NCBI GenBank assembly: GCA_027365345.1
Contig: DAHXNO010000188.1
Span: 1 to 53,553, forward strand
DNA length: 53,553 nucleotides
Direction of reading: 5' to 3'
Source: Granulicella sp.
GTDB lineage: Bacteria; Acidobacteriota; Terriglobia; Terriglobales; Acidobacteriaceae
Shown here: piece after piece, positions 8,681 through 16,751 of the stretch
Layout of the letters: each line of letters begins with the position of its first letter
How positions within the stretch are numbered: position 1 is the stretch's first letter
Translations under genes and position numbers: made by a program
Notes under the pieces: generated by a model
Seen by the model: the letters and a program-made list of their open reading frames with translations, nothing else
Databases searched by the model: none
What the model was told of the DNA's origin: nothing

Positions 8681-8986
8681 GTGGTTCTTGAAGTGGGTAT
8701 TTTGAATGTGAAACCGGGTGAGGAGGCGGCCTTTGAGGCGGCATGGAAGACGGCTCGGCCGCTGATTGCAGCAACCCCTGGTTTTGTCTCGATCGATGTC
8801 CGCCGCTGCGTGGAGACGCCGAACCGTTATCTACTGCAGGTGCAATGGAGAAGTCTGGAGGATCACACCGTTGGGTTTCGCCAGTCTGATCGCTTCCCCC
8901 GCTGGCGAGAGTTGTTGCATCACTTTTACGATCCGGCTCCAGTGATACAGCACTACGGCGAGCCTGTGCTGGAGCGGGAGGCGTAG
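8681..8986 (+). CDS. ABM-domain (antibiotic biosynthesis monooxygenase-like) protein
   Basis: A 101-residue protein with the dimeric alpha-beta barrel pattern: a beta strand VLEVGILNVKPG, a helix with EEAAFEAAWKTARPLI, PGFVSIDVRRCVETPNRYLL, QVQWRSLEDH, and a final helix region with RFPRWRELLHHFYDP. Members range from heme-degrading enzymes and quinol monooxygenases to proteins with no known activity. Translation starts at GTG 8681, with AGGAGGT four bases upstream. It lies between a sugar permease and a ribokinase-family gene, a position that does not reveal its job. Confidence 0.75.
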   Translation: MVLEVGILNVKPGEEAAFEAAWKTARPLIAATPGFVSIDVRRCVETPNRYLLQVQWRSLEDHTVGFRQSDRFPRWRELLHHFYDPAPVIQHYGEPVLEREA

Positions 8987-9098
8987 GACAAGGGTTGGGC
9001 GCCGGGGCGAGGGCCCGCAGGGAAGGCCGACAGATGGCCACAGCGAGCAGTCGGCTCGAAGACGAGTGAGGAGGAGGCTGGGAGGAAGCGGCAAACGC

Positions 9099-10040
9099 AT
9101 GGCGAAGAAGATCGTAGTTCTGGGCAGTTATGTGGCCGATGTAGCCTTTCGAGCCCCTCGGCTACCGGCGTGGGGAGAGACGCTGCTGGGCAGCGGTTTT
9201 GCCCTGGGGCCGGGCGGCAAGGGCTCCAACCAGGCGGTGGCCGCTGCGCGCGCCGGCGCAGCGGTACAGATGCTCTCACGGCTGGGTGATGACGCCTTTG
9301 GGCGCCTGGCGAGGGAGACCTGGGAGTCGGCCGGGGTAGACGCTTCTCTGGTCTCCACGGCTGCGACGCCCACTGGTGCAGCGGCGATTCTGATCGATGA
9401 GGTGCGGGGGGAGAATGCGATCATCGTGACGCCAGGAGCCTGCTTTACGCTGCAACCCGAGCATGTGGAGTTGGCCGGAGAGGCTATCCGCTCGGCTGGC
9501 GTCTTGCTCACCCAACTGGAACTTCCGCTGCAGACGGTGGAGCACGGGCTGCGTCTGGCGCGGGAGGCCGGCGTGTGGACCATCCTGAATCCGGCTCCGG
9601 CGCAGCCGCTCAGCGACCGTCTGCTGGAGCTGGCGGATTTTCTGATTCCCAATGAGAGCGAGGCTGCGCTGTTGACCGGTCTCTGCGTGGAGAACCGGGA
9701 ACAGGCCGAGGCGGCGGCGCGGGCGCTGCAACTGCGTGGAGCTAGCTGTGTGATGGTGACCCTGGGAGCGCAGGGAGTTCTGGTCTGCGACGGAAGCGCA
9801 GAGGCGGTGTTGGTGGATACATTCCACGCCGGCGCCGTTGTGGAGACCACGGGGGCCGGGGATGCGTTCTGCGGGGGCTTTGCGGCGGCTCTGAGCGAAG
9901 GAGCTACGGTGCTGGAGGCTGCGAGGTTTGGCTGCGCAACGGCGGGGATCTCCGTGACCCGCGCCGGCACCGCTCCATCGATGCCGAAGCGGGCGGAGAT
10001 TGAGGCGCTGCTTGATCAGCGGCCCGGATCAGAGATGTGA
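9099..10040 (+). CDS. rbsK: Ribokinase (PfkB family carbohydrate kinase)
   Basis: It phosphorylates ribose or a similar sugar with ATP. The 313 residues start MAKKIVVLGSYVADVAFR and contain the PfkB N-terminal sugar-binding block GPGGKGSNQAVAAARAG and the C-terminal catalytic signature TTGAGDAFCGGFAAAL with the aspartate base. N-x-x-E appears as IPNESEA. The ATG at 9099 is chosen over one at 9066 because the family N-terminus begins there. It ends a + strand set with a sugar permease, which supports ribose as substrate, although other PfkB kinases cannot be excluded. Confidence 0.88.
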   Translation: MAKKIVVLGSYVADVAFRAPRLPAWGETLLGSGFALGPGGKGSNQAVAAARAGAAVQMLSRLGDDAFGRLARETWESAGVDASLVSTAATPTGAAAILIDEVRGENAIIVTPGACFTLQPEHVELAGEAIRSAGVLLTQLELPLQTVEHGLRLAREAGVWTILNPAPAQPLSDRLLELADFLIPNESEAALLTGLCVENREQAEAAARALQLRGASCVMVTLGAQGVLVCDGSAEAVLVDTFHAGAVVETTGAGDAFCGGFAAALSEGATVLEAARFGCATAGISVTRAGTAPSMPKRAEIEALLDQRPGSEM

Positions 10041-10079
10041 GAGCCTGCGCGGCCAATTCGATTTGGCGGTGGGGAGGGT

Positions 10080-10667
10080 CTATTTGAACCGGAAGACAAA
10101 GCCAGTACTGAATCCGAGGACATGGGCGTCGGGAAAGTTCGGGCTATCAAATTTAAAAGTTGCGCTGCTGATCGTGGAAAGCGCGCCGTAGCTGATCTCC
10201 ACGATGCGCCAGTCGATATGTGGATTCAAAGGCCGGTCCAGACCGCCATAGCCGGCGAACTCCAGACGTTCAATGTGTGCGGGACTGAGTGCGGCCTTGG
10301 TTCGGCCGGCTCCGACGGAAAACTGTCCATAGGGTTTCAATTTGAAGAGCGCCATGGGCTTGGCGGCCACAATCACGCCGACCATGAAGCTGTTGATACT
10401 TGCATTATTGCCGTGCTGAAAGGCGTCCCGGACATCCACGCCTACGGTCGCCTTGGAGTAGTGGGCGAACTCATCGTAACCGCCAAAGACAATGCCGCCA
10501 AAGATTTGCGAGGTCTCACCGTCGCCCAGGAAGGCGAACTCTCCGGTATCGGCTTTGCTGTTGCTTATCTGGCTCACCACGGGGTTGACGTAAACGCCGA
10601 ATTGAGCATGAGCCGCGATGGTTGTAAGAGCCAAAGCGAGTGCTGGAACAAGAAACCGCAATTTCAT
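10080..10667 (-). CDS. Small outer-membrane beta-barrel-like protein, function unknown
   Basis: A 195-residue exported protein. The start at 10667 gives a clean signal peptide, MKLRFLVPALALALTTIAAHA, with cleavage before QFG. The rest has alternating hydrophobic strands with aromatic residues, for example VFGGYDEFAHYSKATVGVDV and LKPYGQFSVGAGR, and it ends in FRFK, similar to the aromatic end of outer-membrane barrels. A longer open frame adds seven residues with no ribosome-binding site. It is convergent with the ribokinase gene and downstream of ilvE but separated from it by a terminator. I do not recognise a named family. Confidence 0.7.
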   Translation of the reverse strand: MKLRFLVPALALALTTIAAHAQFGVYVNPVVSQISNSKADTGEFAFLGDGETSQIFGGIVFGGYDEFAHYSKATVGVDVRDAFQHGNNASINSFMVGVIVAAKPMALFKLKPYGQFSVGAGRTKAALSPAHIERLEFAGYGGLDRPLNPHIDWRIVEISYGALSTISSATFKFDSPNFPDAHVLGFSTGFVFRFK

Positions 10668-10811
10668 CGAGTGACAATCCTCAAACACATAAACGCAAGA
10701 GATAAGCCTGATTCTCTGTTGGCAAGTATCTTTACCAGTCTAGTTCGATAATCAGGGTACATTCTCATCCTTGAGGCGAAAAATACCCGCCTGCTGAGCC
10801 GGGAGACGAAA

Positions 10812-10837
10812 AAAGCGGCAGCCAAAGCCGCCGCTTT
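10812..10837 (-). terminator. Rho-independent terminator of ilvE
   Basis: Read on the minus strand, arms AAAGCGGC and GCCGCTTT form an 8-bp stem with a 10-nt loop, and the 3' arm runs into TTTTTT. It lies 57 bp after the ilvE stop. Confidence 0.8.
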
Positions 10838-10893
10838 GTTGCAAAATTCTCAAATTTCGAAGCTGAACCCAGAGTGAGCATGAGTCCAGCGAA

Positions 10894-11829
10894 TTAAGCT
10901 GTTACGGCCTCCCGAACCGAAACCGGCGTGAGCCAGTGAAAACGGTCCTCGGTCAACCCATTTAAAATGTTGAAGTACGCTTGATGAAGCGCCTTGGTCA
11001 CAGGCCCCATGGTCCCATCGCCCACCAGAATGCGATCCACGGAACGAAGATGGGTTACTTCGGCTGCGGTTCCAGTGAAGAAAGCTTCGTCGCATACATA
11101 GAGGAGTTCGCGCGGCAGTGCCTGTTCTACTACGGGAATGCCCAACTGCCGGGCCAGCACCAGGATCGAGTCGCGCGTAATTCCGCTCAGAACCGAGTTG
11201 GCCAGGGGAGCGGTATAGATGGTTCCGGATCGCACCACAAACAGGTTTTCCCCTGAGCCTTCGGCGAGGTATCCGTTTCGGTCCAGCCCGATCCCCTCGA
11301 CATAGCCGTTGGTGACGGCCTCCATGTGGATCAACTGGGAGTTCATGTAGTTGGCTCCGGCCTTGGCCAGCGATGGCATGGTGTTGGGCGCCAGACGGTT
11401 CCAACTGGAGATGCAGACATCGGCTCCATCATTCCCGGCAACGTATTTGCCCCAGGGGAAGTTGCCGATGAAAACCTCAATGGGTGACTTCAGGGGGTTG
11501 ACGCCCATCTCTCCGTAACCACGGAAGGCGATGGGTCGAATGTAGCAGGGGGCAATGCCATTGGCCTCTACCACCTCCACCACGGCAGCGATCAACTGAT
11601 CGAGCGTGAAGGGCAAGGGCATGCGGTAGATTTTGGCCGAGTCGATGAGCCGCTTCATATGCTCCTCAAGCCGGAAGATGCCCGCACCCTTAGGCTGGGT
11701 GTAACAGCGAATGCCCTCAAAGACCGAAGAACCGTAGTGGATCACGTGGCTCATCACGTGAATGTTGGCCTTTTCCCAAGGGATCAATTGACCGTTGTGC
11801 CATATGTTTTTCGTTGGCTGGATCGGCAT
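10894..11829 (-). CDS. ilvE: Branched-chain amino acid aminotransferase
   Basis: A PLP enzyme of fold type IV that interconverts valine, leucine and isoleucine with their 2-oxo acids using glutamate. The 311 residues show the family start IWHNGQLIPWEKANIHVMSH followed by VIHYGSSVFEGIR, the PLP lysine at about K156 in MPSLAKAGAN, and the class-IV signature region GLDRNGYLAEGSGENLF. AGGAGGA lies just before the ATG and a perfect TATAAT at 11865-11870 lies about 36 bp upstream. It appears to be monocistronic, with its own promoter and terminator. marC diverges on the other side. Confidence 0.95.
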   Translation of the reverse strand: MPIQPTKNIWHNGQLIPWEKANIHVMSHVIHYGSSVFEGIRCYTQPKGAGIFRLEEHMKRLIDSAKIYRMPLPFTLDQLIAAVVEVVEANGIAPCYIRPIAFRGYGEMGVNPLKSPIEVFIGNFPWGKYVAGNDGADVCISSWNRLAPNTMPSLAKAGANYMNSQLIHMEAVTNGYVEGIGLDRNGYLAEGSGENLFVVRSGTIYTAPLANSVLSGITRDSILVLARQLGIPVVEQALPRELLYVCDEAFFTGTAAEVTHLRSVDRILVGDGTMGPVTKALHQAYFNILNGLTEDRFHWLTPVSVREAVTA

Positions 11830-11864
11830 TTTTCCTCCTGACTCTCTGCATGGAGCCTAGAAAG

Positions 11865-11870
11865 ATTATA
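11865..11870 (-). promoter_or_regulatory. -10 box for ilvE
   Basis: Perfect TATAAT on the minus strand, about 36 bp before the ilvE start codon. The matching -35 position is poor (TCTGCC at 17-bp spacing), so an activator may help, or the true -35 is atypical. Confidence 0.5.
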
Positions 11871-11955
11871 CGTGGCGGGCTGCGGGCGGCAGACGTCCTA
11901 TGCGCAAATTACGGCTGTGGCCGTATCCGGCGTTGCATGAAAGAATCCACACAGG

Positions 11956-12696
11956 ATGACTCTTTCTGCCCATATGGCCGTGCTTACCAGCCTTGGGGCG
12001 CATCTGGACGCGCAGATGGGTTTGCGTACGCGTCTGGAGGGGTCGGTCTATGTCCGTTTTTCGCTGCTGGCCCTCAGCTCGATCTTCTTTCTGGTGGATC
12101 CCTTCGCGGCGCTGCCCACGTTTCTTGCCGTCACGGAGGGGCAGAGCCAGGCCAAGCGGGTTCGCACCGCCCGCAAGGCGTCCCTGACAGCGCTGGTGAT
12201 CCTGAGCGCTTTTGCCGTTGCGGGCACCTATATCTTCCGCATCTTTGGGATTACGCTTCCCGCCTTTGAGATCGCCGGCGGCATCATTCTGCTGTTGATT
12301 GGCCTGGACATGCTAGCCGCCAAGCGGTCTCCCACGCAGGAGTCCAGCACGGAGACGGCCGCCGCGGCCAGCAAGGACGATGTGGGAATTGTGCCTATGG
12401 GAATCCCGATGCTGGCGGGCCCAGGAGCGATCACCTCGGTGATGATTCTGGTGGGACAGGCGCACCGCTCAGAGGGGTACTGGGAGATGGCTGCGATCTT
12501 CGGCGCGATCGTGGTAACAGCGGCCATCTGCTTCCTGGTGTTGAGGAGCGCCTCGCGCGTCGCCAGCGCTCTTGGGGATACGGGAATCCGCATCCTGATC
12601 CGCGTGATGGGGTTACTGCTGGTGGCCCTGGCTGTGCAGTACTTTGTGAATGGACTGGCGGACCTGGGCGTCTTGAGCCGGCCGGGCGGCGGCTAG
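11956..12696 (+). CDS. MarC-family integral membrane protein
   Basis: A 246-residue inner-membrane protein with six predicted hydrophobic segments. Family marks are FLVDPFAALPTFLAVTEGQ near the N-terminus, the PAFEIAGGIILLLIGLDML span, and VPMGIPMLAGPGAITSVMIL in the second half, each carrying the conserved proline and glycine pattern. The original link of MarC to antibiotic resistance was not upheld, so function is unknown. The chosen start adds about 30 residues before the first span; ATGs at 11974 and 12016 are possible alternatives. It converges on plsX. Confidence 0.85.
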   Translation: MTLSAHMAVLTSLGAHLDAQMGLRTRLEGSVYVRFSLLALSSIFFLVDPFAALPTFLAVTEGQSQAKRVRTARKASLTALVILSAFAVAGTYIFRIFGITLPAFEIAGGIILLLIGLDMLAAKRSPTQESSTETAAAASKDDVGIVPMGIPMLAGPGAITSVMILVGQAHRSEGYWEMAAIFGAIVVTAAICFLVLRSASRVASALGDTGIRILIRVMGLLLVALAVQYFVNGLADLGVLSRPGGG

Positions 12697-12771
12697 GAGA
12701 TTGTGGCAGGAGGCTGTGGCCGAAGAAAGAGGACGCAGCAGGTTTGCGGGCCGAGACAAAGCTGAACGGGC

Positions 12772-13818
12772 TCAGCGTCCCGCCAGAGCCGATTCGATGC
12801 TTGCGTTGACGGAGGCCGAGGCAAACTCCGCGGCTACACGGATTCCATTCATTACCGCACGCTCATTGGATGAGCCATGACCTACGACGCAGACCCCACG
12901 CAATCCCAGCAGAGGCGCGCCGCCATACTCGGAGTAGTCCAGGCGGCTTTTGAAGGCCTTGAAGGCCTTTTGTGAGAGCATCGCGCCCACCTGTGAGGTT
13001 ACGGTGGACTTGAGGCTCTCCCGCAGGGAGGAACTGACCAGTTTGGCGAGGCCCTCGCTGGTCTTGAGCGCCACGTTTCCTACGAAGCCGTCGCATACCA
13101 CCACATCGGTGTGGCCGTTATAGAGGTCCCGTCCCTCGACATTGCCTAGGAAGTTGATTCCCAGGCTGCCAGCCACCTGGCGCAGGAGAGGCAGGGTTTC
13201 GTGGGTGAGGGCGTTGCCCTTGGTGTCTTCCTCTCCGATGGAGAGCAGGCCCACGCGAGGCTGCGCGACATGCAGCACATTTTTTGCGTACATCTGCCCC
13301 ATGATGGCGAACTGCACCAGGTTTTCCGGATTGCAGTCTACGTTGGCTCCTACATCGAGCACGACGCAGGGCTGGCCGGTACTGGTGGGCAGCACCGCGG
13401 TGAGGGCGGGGCGGTCGACTCCGGTGAGGGATCCGAGCACCATTTTTCCGATGGCCATGGCCGCTCCGGTATTGCCGGCGGTGATGAAGCCGGCGGCGCG
13501 GCCTTCACGCACCATCTTCAGGCCTATGCGCATGGAGGAGTCGCGCTTGGAGCGCACGGCCTGGGATGCCTTGTCGCTCATGCTGATCCACTCGCTGGCC
13601 TGCACGATGAAGATGGGCAGGCGTGGTCTGGAGGGGACGCCGAAGCGGGAGTTTGCAGAGCTCTTCAGCGCCTCGCGCAACTTTGGGCGCAGCAGATCCT
13701 CTGGCCCAACCAGATGGACACGGACGTCCAACTGGCGGCAGGCCAGAATAGCCCCACGAATCTCCGGCTCGGGGGATCGGTCTGATCCCATGGCGTCGAG
13801 GACGATGTCGATCGGCAT
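12772..13818 (-). CDS. plsX: Phosphate acyltransferase PlsX
   Basis: PlsX makes acyl-phosphate from acyl-ACP, feeding PlsY in phospholipid synthesis. The 348-residue length is typical. It begins MPIDIVLDAMGSDRSPEPEI and shows GFITAGNTGAAMA, LDVGANVDCNPENLVQFAIMG, GLLSIGEEDTKGN and the C-terminal GGAPLLGLRGVCVVGHGSS. It is the last gene of a minus-strand run yceD-rpmF-plsX, a conserved bacterial arrangement. The usual fabH does not follow; marC is convergent instead. A cytoplasmic, membrane-associated enzyme. Confidence 0.96.
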   Translation of the reverse strand: MPIDIVLDAMGSDRSPEPEIRGAILACRQLDVRVHLVGPEDLLRPKLREALKSSANSRFGVPSRPRLPIFIVQASEWISMSDKASQAVRSKRDSSMRIGLKMVREGRAAGFITAGNTGAAMAIGKMVLGSLTGVDRPALTAVLPTSTGQPCVVLDVGANVDCNPENLVQFAIMGQMYAKNVLHVAQPRVGLLSIGEEDTKGNALTHETLPLLRQVAGSLGINFLGNVEGRDLYNGHTDVVVCDGFVGNVALKTSEGLAKLVSSSLRESLKSTVTSQVGAMLSQKAFKAFKSRLDYSEYGGAPLLGLRGVCVVGHGSSNERAVMNGIRVAAEFASASVNASIESALAGR

Positions 13819-14014
13819 GGCTACTGTAAGCTCGAAGTTCCCTTGCTGCGTTGAAGGCTCAAACTGCCTGGAAGAGCCCTGGCGGGTAGGAGCGCGATCG
13901 CCGGAGTGATCTTCCTGCGAGTGGAATGTAGCGCCTCGAGATCGAGACGCGCCGGCCGCAGGGAAGTTGCCGCCGCAAGTTTATTCCTGGACGCCCATCC
14001 CCAGGAAGACAGCT

Positions 14015-14200
14015 CTAGGCAGCTTCTTTGGCCGCAAGAACAGAACGGCCCTTGTACTCGCCGCACTTCTTGCAGGCGCGGTGAGGGAGCTTTTTTTCGC
14101 CACAGTTGGGACAGTTGGAGACGCCGGTGGGCGTCAGGAAGTCATGGCTACGACGTTTTGCAGTGCGCTGCTTGGAGTGCCGGCGCTTTGGATTCGGCAT
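14015..14200 (-). CDS. rpmF: 50S ribosomal protein L32
   Basis: A 61-residue protein beginning MPNPKRRHSKQRTAKRRSHD, with a zinc ribbon made by CPNC and CKKC. The open frame runs upstream to 14332, but the family start MPNPKRRHS fixes the start at 14200, preceded by AGAAGAGG. It lies between a YceD/DUF177 gene and plsX, the usual context in bacteria. The gap to plsX is 196 bp. Confidence 0.96.
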   Translation of the reverse strand: MPNPKRRHSKQRTAKRRSHDFLTPTGVSNCPNCGEKKLPHRACKKCGEYKGRSVLAAKEAA

Positions 14201-14328
14201 GGTAAACCTCTTCTGAATTGGCCAGCGAACGCAAAGCGGTGCGGCCGAGTCTGTTACAACGGAGAGCCTATGAAGTTCCAGCGGTCCGATGGTGGCGCTG
14301 GCGGGTGTTCCACCTTGAATAGCCTGAC

Positions 14329-14880
14329 TCATCCCTTATGCGCGATAGCAATTCCGGCCAACTCGGCAAAACGTGGATTGACCGGCTCATCGACGCACTG
14401 ACAGGAGGAAAGGTTACGGTTGATTCCGCAGTGAGAACAAAGGCCCTTACAGTCCTGCCGACAGAGTATCCGTCCGGGCAGGGCCAAAAGCACCTGCTCC
14501 CGTACGGCGTCCTCCAGCAGCAGGCCGCTCTCTTCATAATAACCGATTTCGGTCTCATCTTCCGTAATGGAGTGCTCTCCAGCCTGGCTGTCGGCGCTGG
14601 CCGGCCGGAAGATCAGGTCAAAGGTTCCCTCCATCCGTCGCCGCACCGGTTCCAGGCAGCGAGCGCAAAGTTGCTCGAACTCGCCGGAGTAGCTGGCGCG
14701 GAGCCGGATGTCCTGTACAAACTGCCTGGGCCCACGGTGTTCCACGAGCAGCTCAGCCAATCCCTTGAGGGTGATTGGCCCCACCTGGCGCAGGTCAGGC
14801 GCATAGTCCAGCGAGCCCTCCGAAAAGGATTCGTTCAGGCTCAGCGGCTCATCGAGGAGTTGTGCAGGGGTAATCAGCAT
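14329..14880 (-). CDS. yceD: YceD/DUF177 family protein
   Basis: A 183-residue protein of the DUF177 family, commonly encoded before rpmF and implicated in 23S rRNA accumulation or large-subunit assembly in E. coli and plants. The family cysteine pairs are present: CARCLEPVRR in the middle and CRQDCKGLCSHCGINRNLSSC near the C-terminus shown here as separate pairs CRQDC and CSHC. The acidic stretch EDETEIGYYEESGLLLEDAV with following REQVLLALP matches the conserved core. It is 128 bp upstream of rpmF on the same strand. Molecular function is not established. Confidence 0.9.
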   Translation of the reverse strand: MLITPAQLLDEPLSLNESFSEGSLDYAPDLRQVGPITLKGLAELLVEHRGPRQFVQDIRLRASYSGEFEQLCARCLEPVRRRMEGTFDLIFRPASADSQAGEHSITEDETEIGYYEESGLLLEDAVREQVLLALPGRILCRQDCKGLCSHCGINRNLSSCQCVDEPVNPRFAELAGIAIAHKG

Positions 14881-14937
14881 GCTTTAACCGTAGGATGCCG
14901 CCGCATCGGAGTCAATTGGCCGGCGTACAGCAGGGAA

Positions 14938-15582
14938 TCAACGGCAATTCCTCGCCTGCACGCTTCTCGGAGAGGGGTTGTCGTCAAACAGCCGGATTCC
15001 GGCCACCCCCGCTGCTCCAACCTGAAGGCAGCGCGGAGCGCTCGCCCAGGTGACGCCGCCGAGGGCCAGAACCGGGGTGGTTTTCGCGGCCGCGCAAGCC
15101 TCGCGCAGAGGTTCAAGCCCGACGCCGGGGACGACGGTCACTCCTCTTACTTGCTTCTCGAAGACCGGCCCGAAGAGGATCAGATCCGCGCCGCCATCCG
15201 CCGCGCGCCGTACCTGCTCCAGGGTGTGGCAGGAGACCCCGATGATGGGAGCGGGCGCTCCGAGCAGCGCAAATCTGCGCCGTACCTCGGCTGGGGTTAG
15301 CTCATCGGGGCGGGCGGTGAGATGTACGCCGTCGGCTCCAGCCCGCACGGCCAGCTCCGCTGGGCCATTGAGCAGGAGTTTGGTTGCGCTCCGAGATGTG
15401 TGTTCCGAGCCGCGCAAGCTCTCACGGATGGCCGCGGCGGTGGAGGATGCAAGCCGTAGTAACTCCTCCGGGGCAAGTTGCTTCTCCCGAAGCTGCACGA
15501 ACTCGACGCCCGCGCTGGCCCATCGCCGAACCTGCGCAAGAGCCGCCCAACCGTCACCGCTGGTGATCGCGCAGCGCAACAT
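14938..15582 (-). CDS. ThiE/TenI-family protein (thiamine phosphate synthase or thiazole tautomerase)
   Basis: A 214-residue TIM-barrel protein. ThiE joins the pyrimidine and thiazole halves of thiamine; TenI is a related tautomerase. Shared motifs are VEFVQLREKQL, LLNGPAELAVRAGADGVHLT, LILFGPVFEKQVRGV and VLALGGVTWASAPRCLQVGA. The loop after DGVHL reads TARPDEL instead of the usual GQ-D-D of ThiE, so metal and pyrophosphate binding may differ and a TenI role is quite possible. It lies 69 bp after mutM and 57 bp before yceD on the same strand. No other thiamine gene is near. Confidence 0.75.
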   Translation of the reverse strand: MLRCAITSGDGWAALAQVRRWASAGVEFVQLREKQLAPEELLRLASSTAAAIRESLRGSEHTSRSATKLLLNGPAELAVRAGADGVHLTARPDELTPAEVRRRFALLGAPAPIIGVSCHTLEQVRRAADGGADLILFGPVFEKQVRGVTVVPGVGLEPLREACAAAKTTPVLALGGVTWASAPRCLQVGAAGVAGIRLFDDNPSPRSVQARNCR

Positions 15583-15651
15583 GCTCCGAGTCTACGCTGC
15601 GGGATGCCGCCGCAGGCCCTTTGCGAGATGCCCGGCAACGGGGGAGATGCT

Positions 15652-16467
15652 CTAGTGTTGGCAGATTGGGCAGTACACGGTGGTACGGCCGCCCACAATG
15701 ATCTTCTTCAGCACCGATCCGCAGCGGATGCATGGCTGGCCTGCTCGGCTGTAGACTTTGTGCTCGAGCTGAAAGAAGCCGCGAACGCCGTCGGCGTCCA
15801 CGTAGTCGGAGACGGAAGATCCACCTAGCTCGATGGCCTGGGCGAGCACCTGCTGCAACGCGCCGTGCAGTGTGGCCAGTTGTGCACGCGTGAGTTTTCC
15901 TGCCTGCCGACGTGGACGAATCCCAGCCCGAAAGAGGCTCTCATCCGCGTAGATGTTCCCCACCCCATGCAGAATCGACTGGTTCAGCAGGGCTGCTTTG
16001 ATTGCGAGTCTCCTGCCTTTGAAGAGATGGGAAAACTCATCGGCGGAGACGGTGGTCGGCTCCTTTCCCGGTCCATGGTAGACGGCTGTCCCGGTGAGAA
16101 CCGAGAGGCGCCCAAACCGCCGTGGATCGACGAACCGCAGCTCGCGCCCGTCTGAGAGCGAGAGCACGGCGTGGGTATGCGCCGGCCATGGAACCTCTGG
16201 CTGCGATACCAACAGCCTTCCGGTCATGCCCAGGTGCACCAGGAACTGTGCGGGCTTCCGGCCGGTTCGCAGCAGATCCATCACGATCGTCTTCCCTACC
16301 CGCCGCACAAGCTCTATGCGAGCACCAGTCAGCGTGGCGACGATTTCGGTTTCGGTGGACTTGAATGTCTGTGGCTTCCCACTGGTCCAGACGCGCTGGA
16401 TGCGGCGACCGCGCACCCGCGCATCTACTCCATTGGCAACGGTCTCAACTTCGGGTAGCTCTGGCAT
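15652..16467 (-). CDS. mutM: Formamidopyrimidine-DNA glycosylase (Fpg/MutM)
   Basis: It removes 8-oxoguanine and other oxidised purines from DNA and cuts the abasic site. The N-terminus MPELPEVETVANGVDARVRG supplies the catalytic Pro2 and Glu3. GKTIVMDL lies around the conserved lysine region, and the H2TH part includes NQSILHGVGNIYADESLFRA. The C-terminal zinc finger is CIRC and CPIC, separated by 16 residues. The 271-residue length is normal. It leads a minus-strand run with the ThiE/TenI gene, yceD, rpmF and plsX. Confidence 0.96.
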   Translation of the reverse strand: MPELPEVETVANGVDARVRGRRIQRVWTSGKPQTFKSTETEIVATLTGARIELVRRVGKTIVMDLLRTGRKPAQFLVHLGMTGRLLVSQPEVPWPAHTHAVLSLSDGRELRFVDPRRFGRLSVLTGTAVYHGPGKEPTTVSADEFSHLFKGRRLAIKAALLNQSILHGVGNIYADESLFRAGIRPRRQAGKLTRAQLATLHGALQQVLAQAIELGGSSVSDYVDADGVRGFFQLEHKVYSRAGQPCIRCGSVLKKIIVGGRTTVYCPICQH

Positions 16468-16751
16468 GGTCTAGTCGTTTCTCCATGCTGCCCGAATCTG
16501 CTGGGATCGGCAAGCTGGGCTCGCTCCCATCCATGGGATTGCGCTGGTTTGCTTGCCCGCAGCGAAGGCAGGCCGGGCGTACGGCGTAAAGAGGCTGATG
16601 CAACACGATCTCTTCAGGAATGGAGGCGACGGCTTCCGGTGGCTTCCTCTTCTGCGACTGCCGATGGTCCGGACGACTGCCGCTCTGGATGCCGGGGTGG
16701 CGGCCAAGGGATGCGCGCTGGATGCGGGCACGCTGCTATTCTGCTTCCATC

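Noticed and set aside
7404-9041. 545-codon minus-strand open frame
   Set aside because: Antisense to the permease and ABM genes; rich in Arg, His and Gln as expected for a shadow of GC-rich coding sequence.
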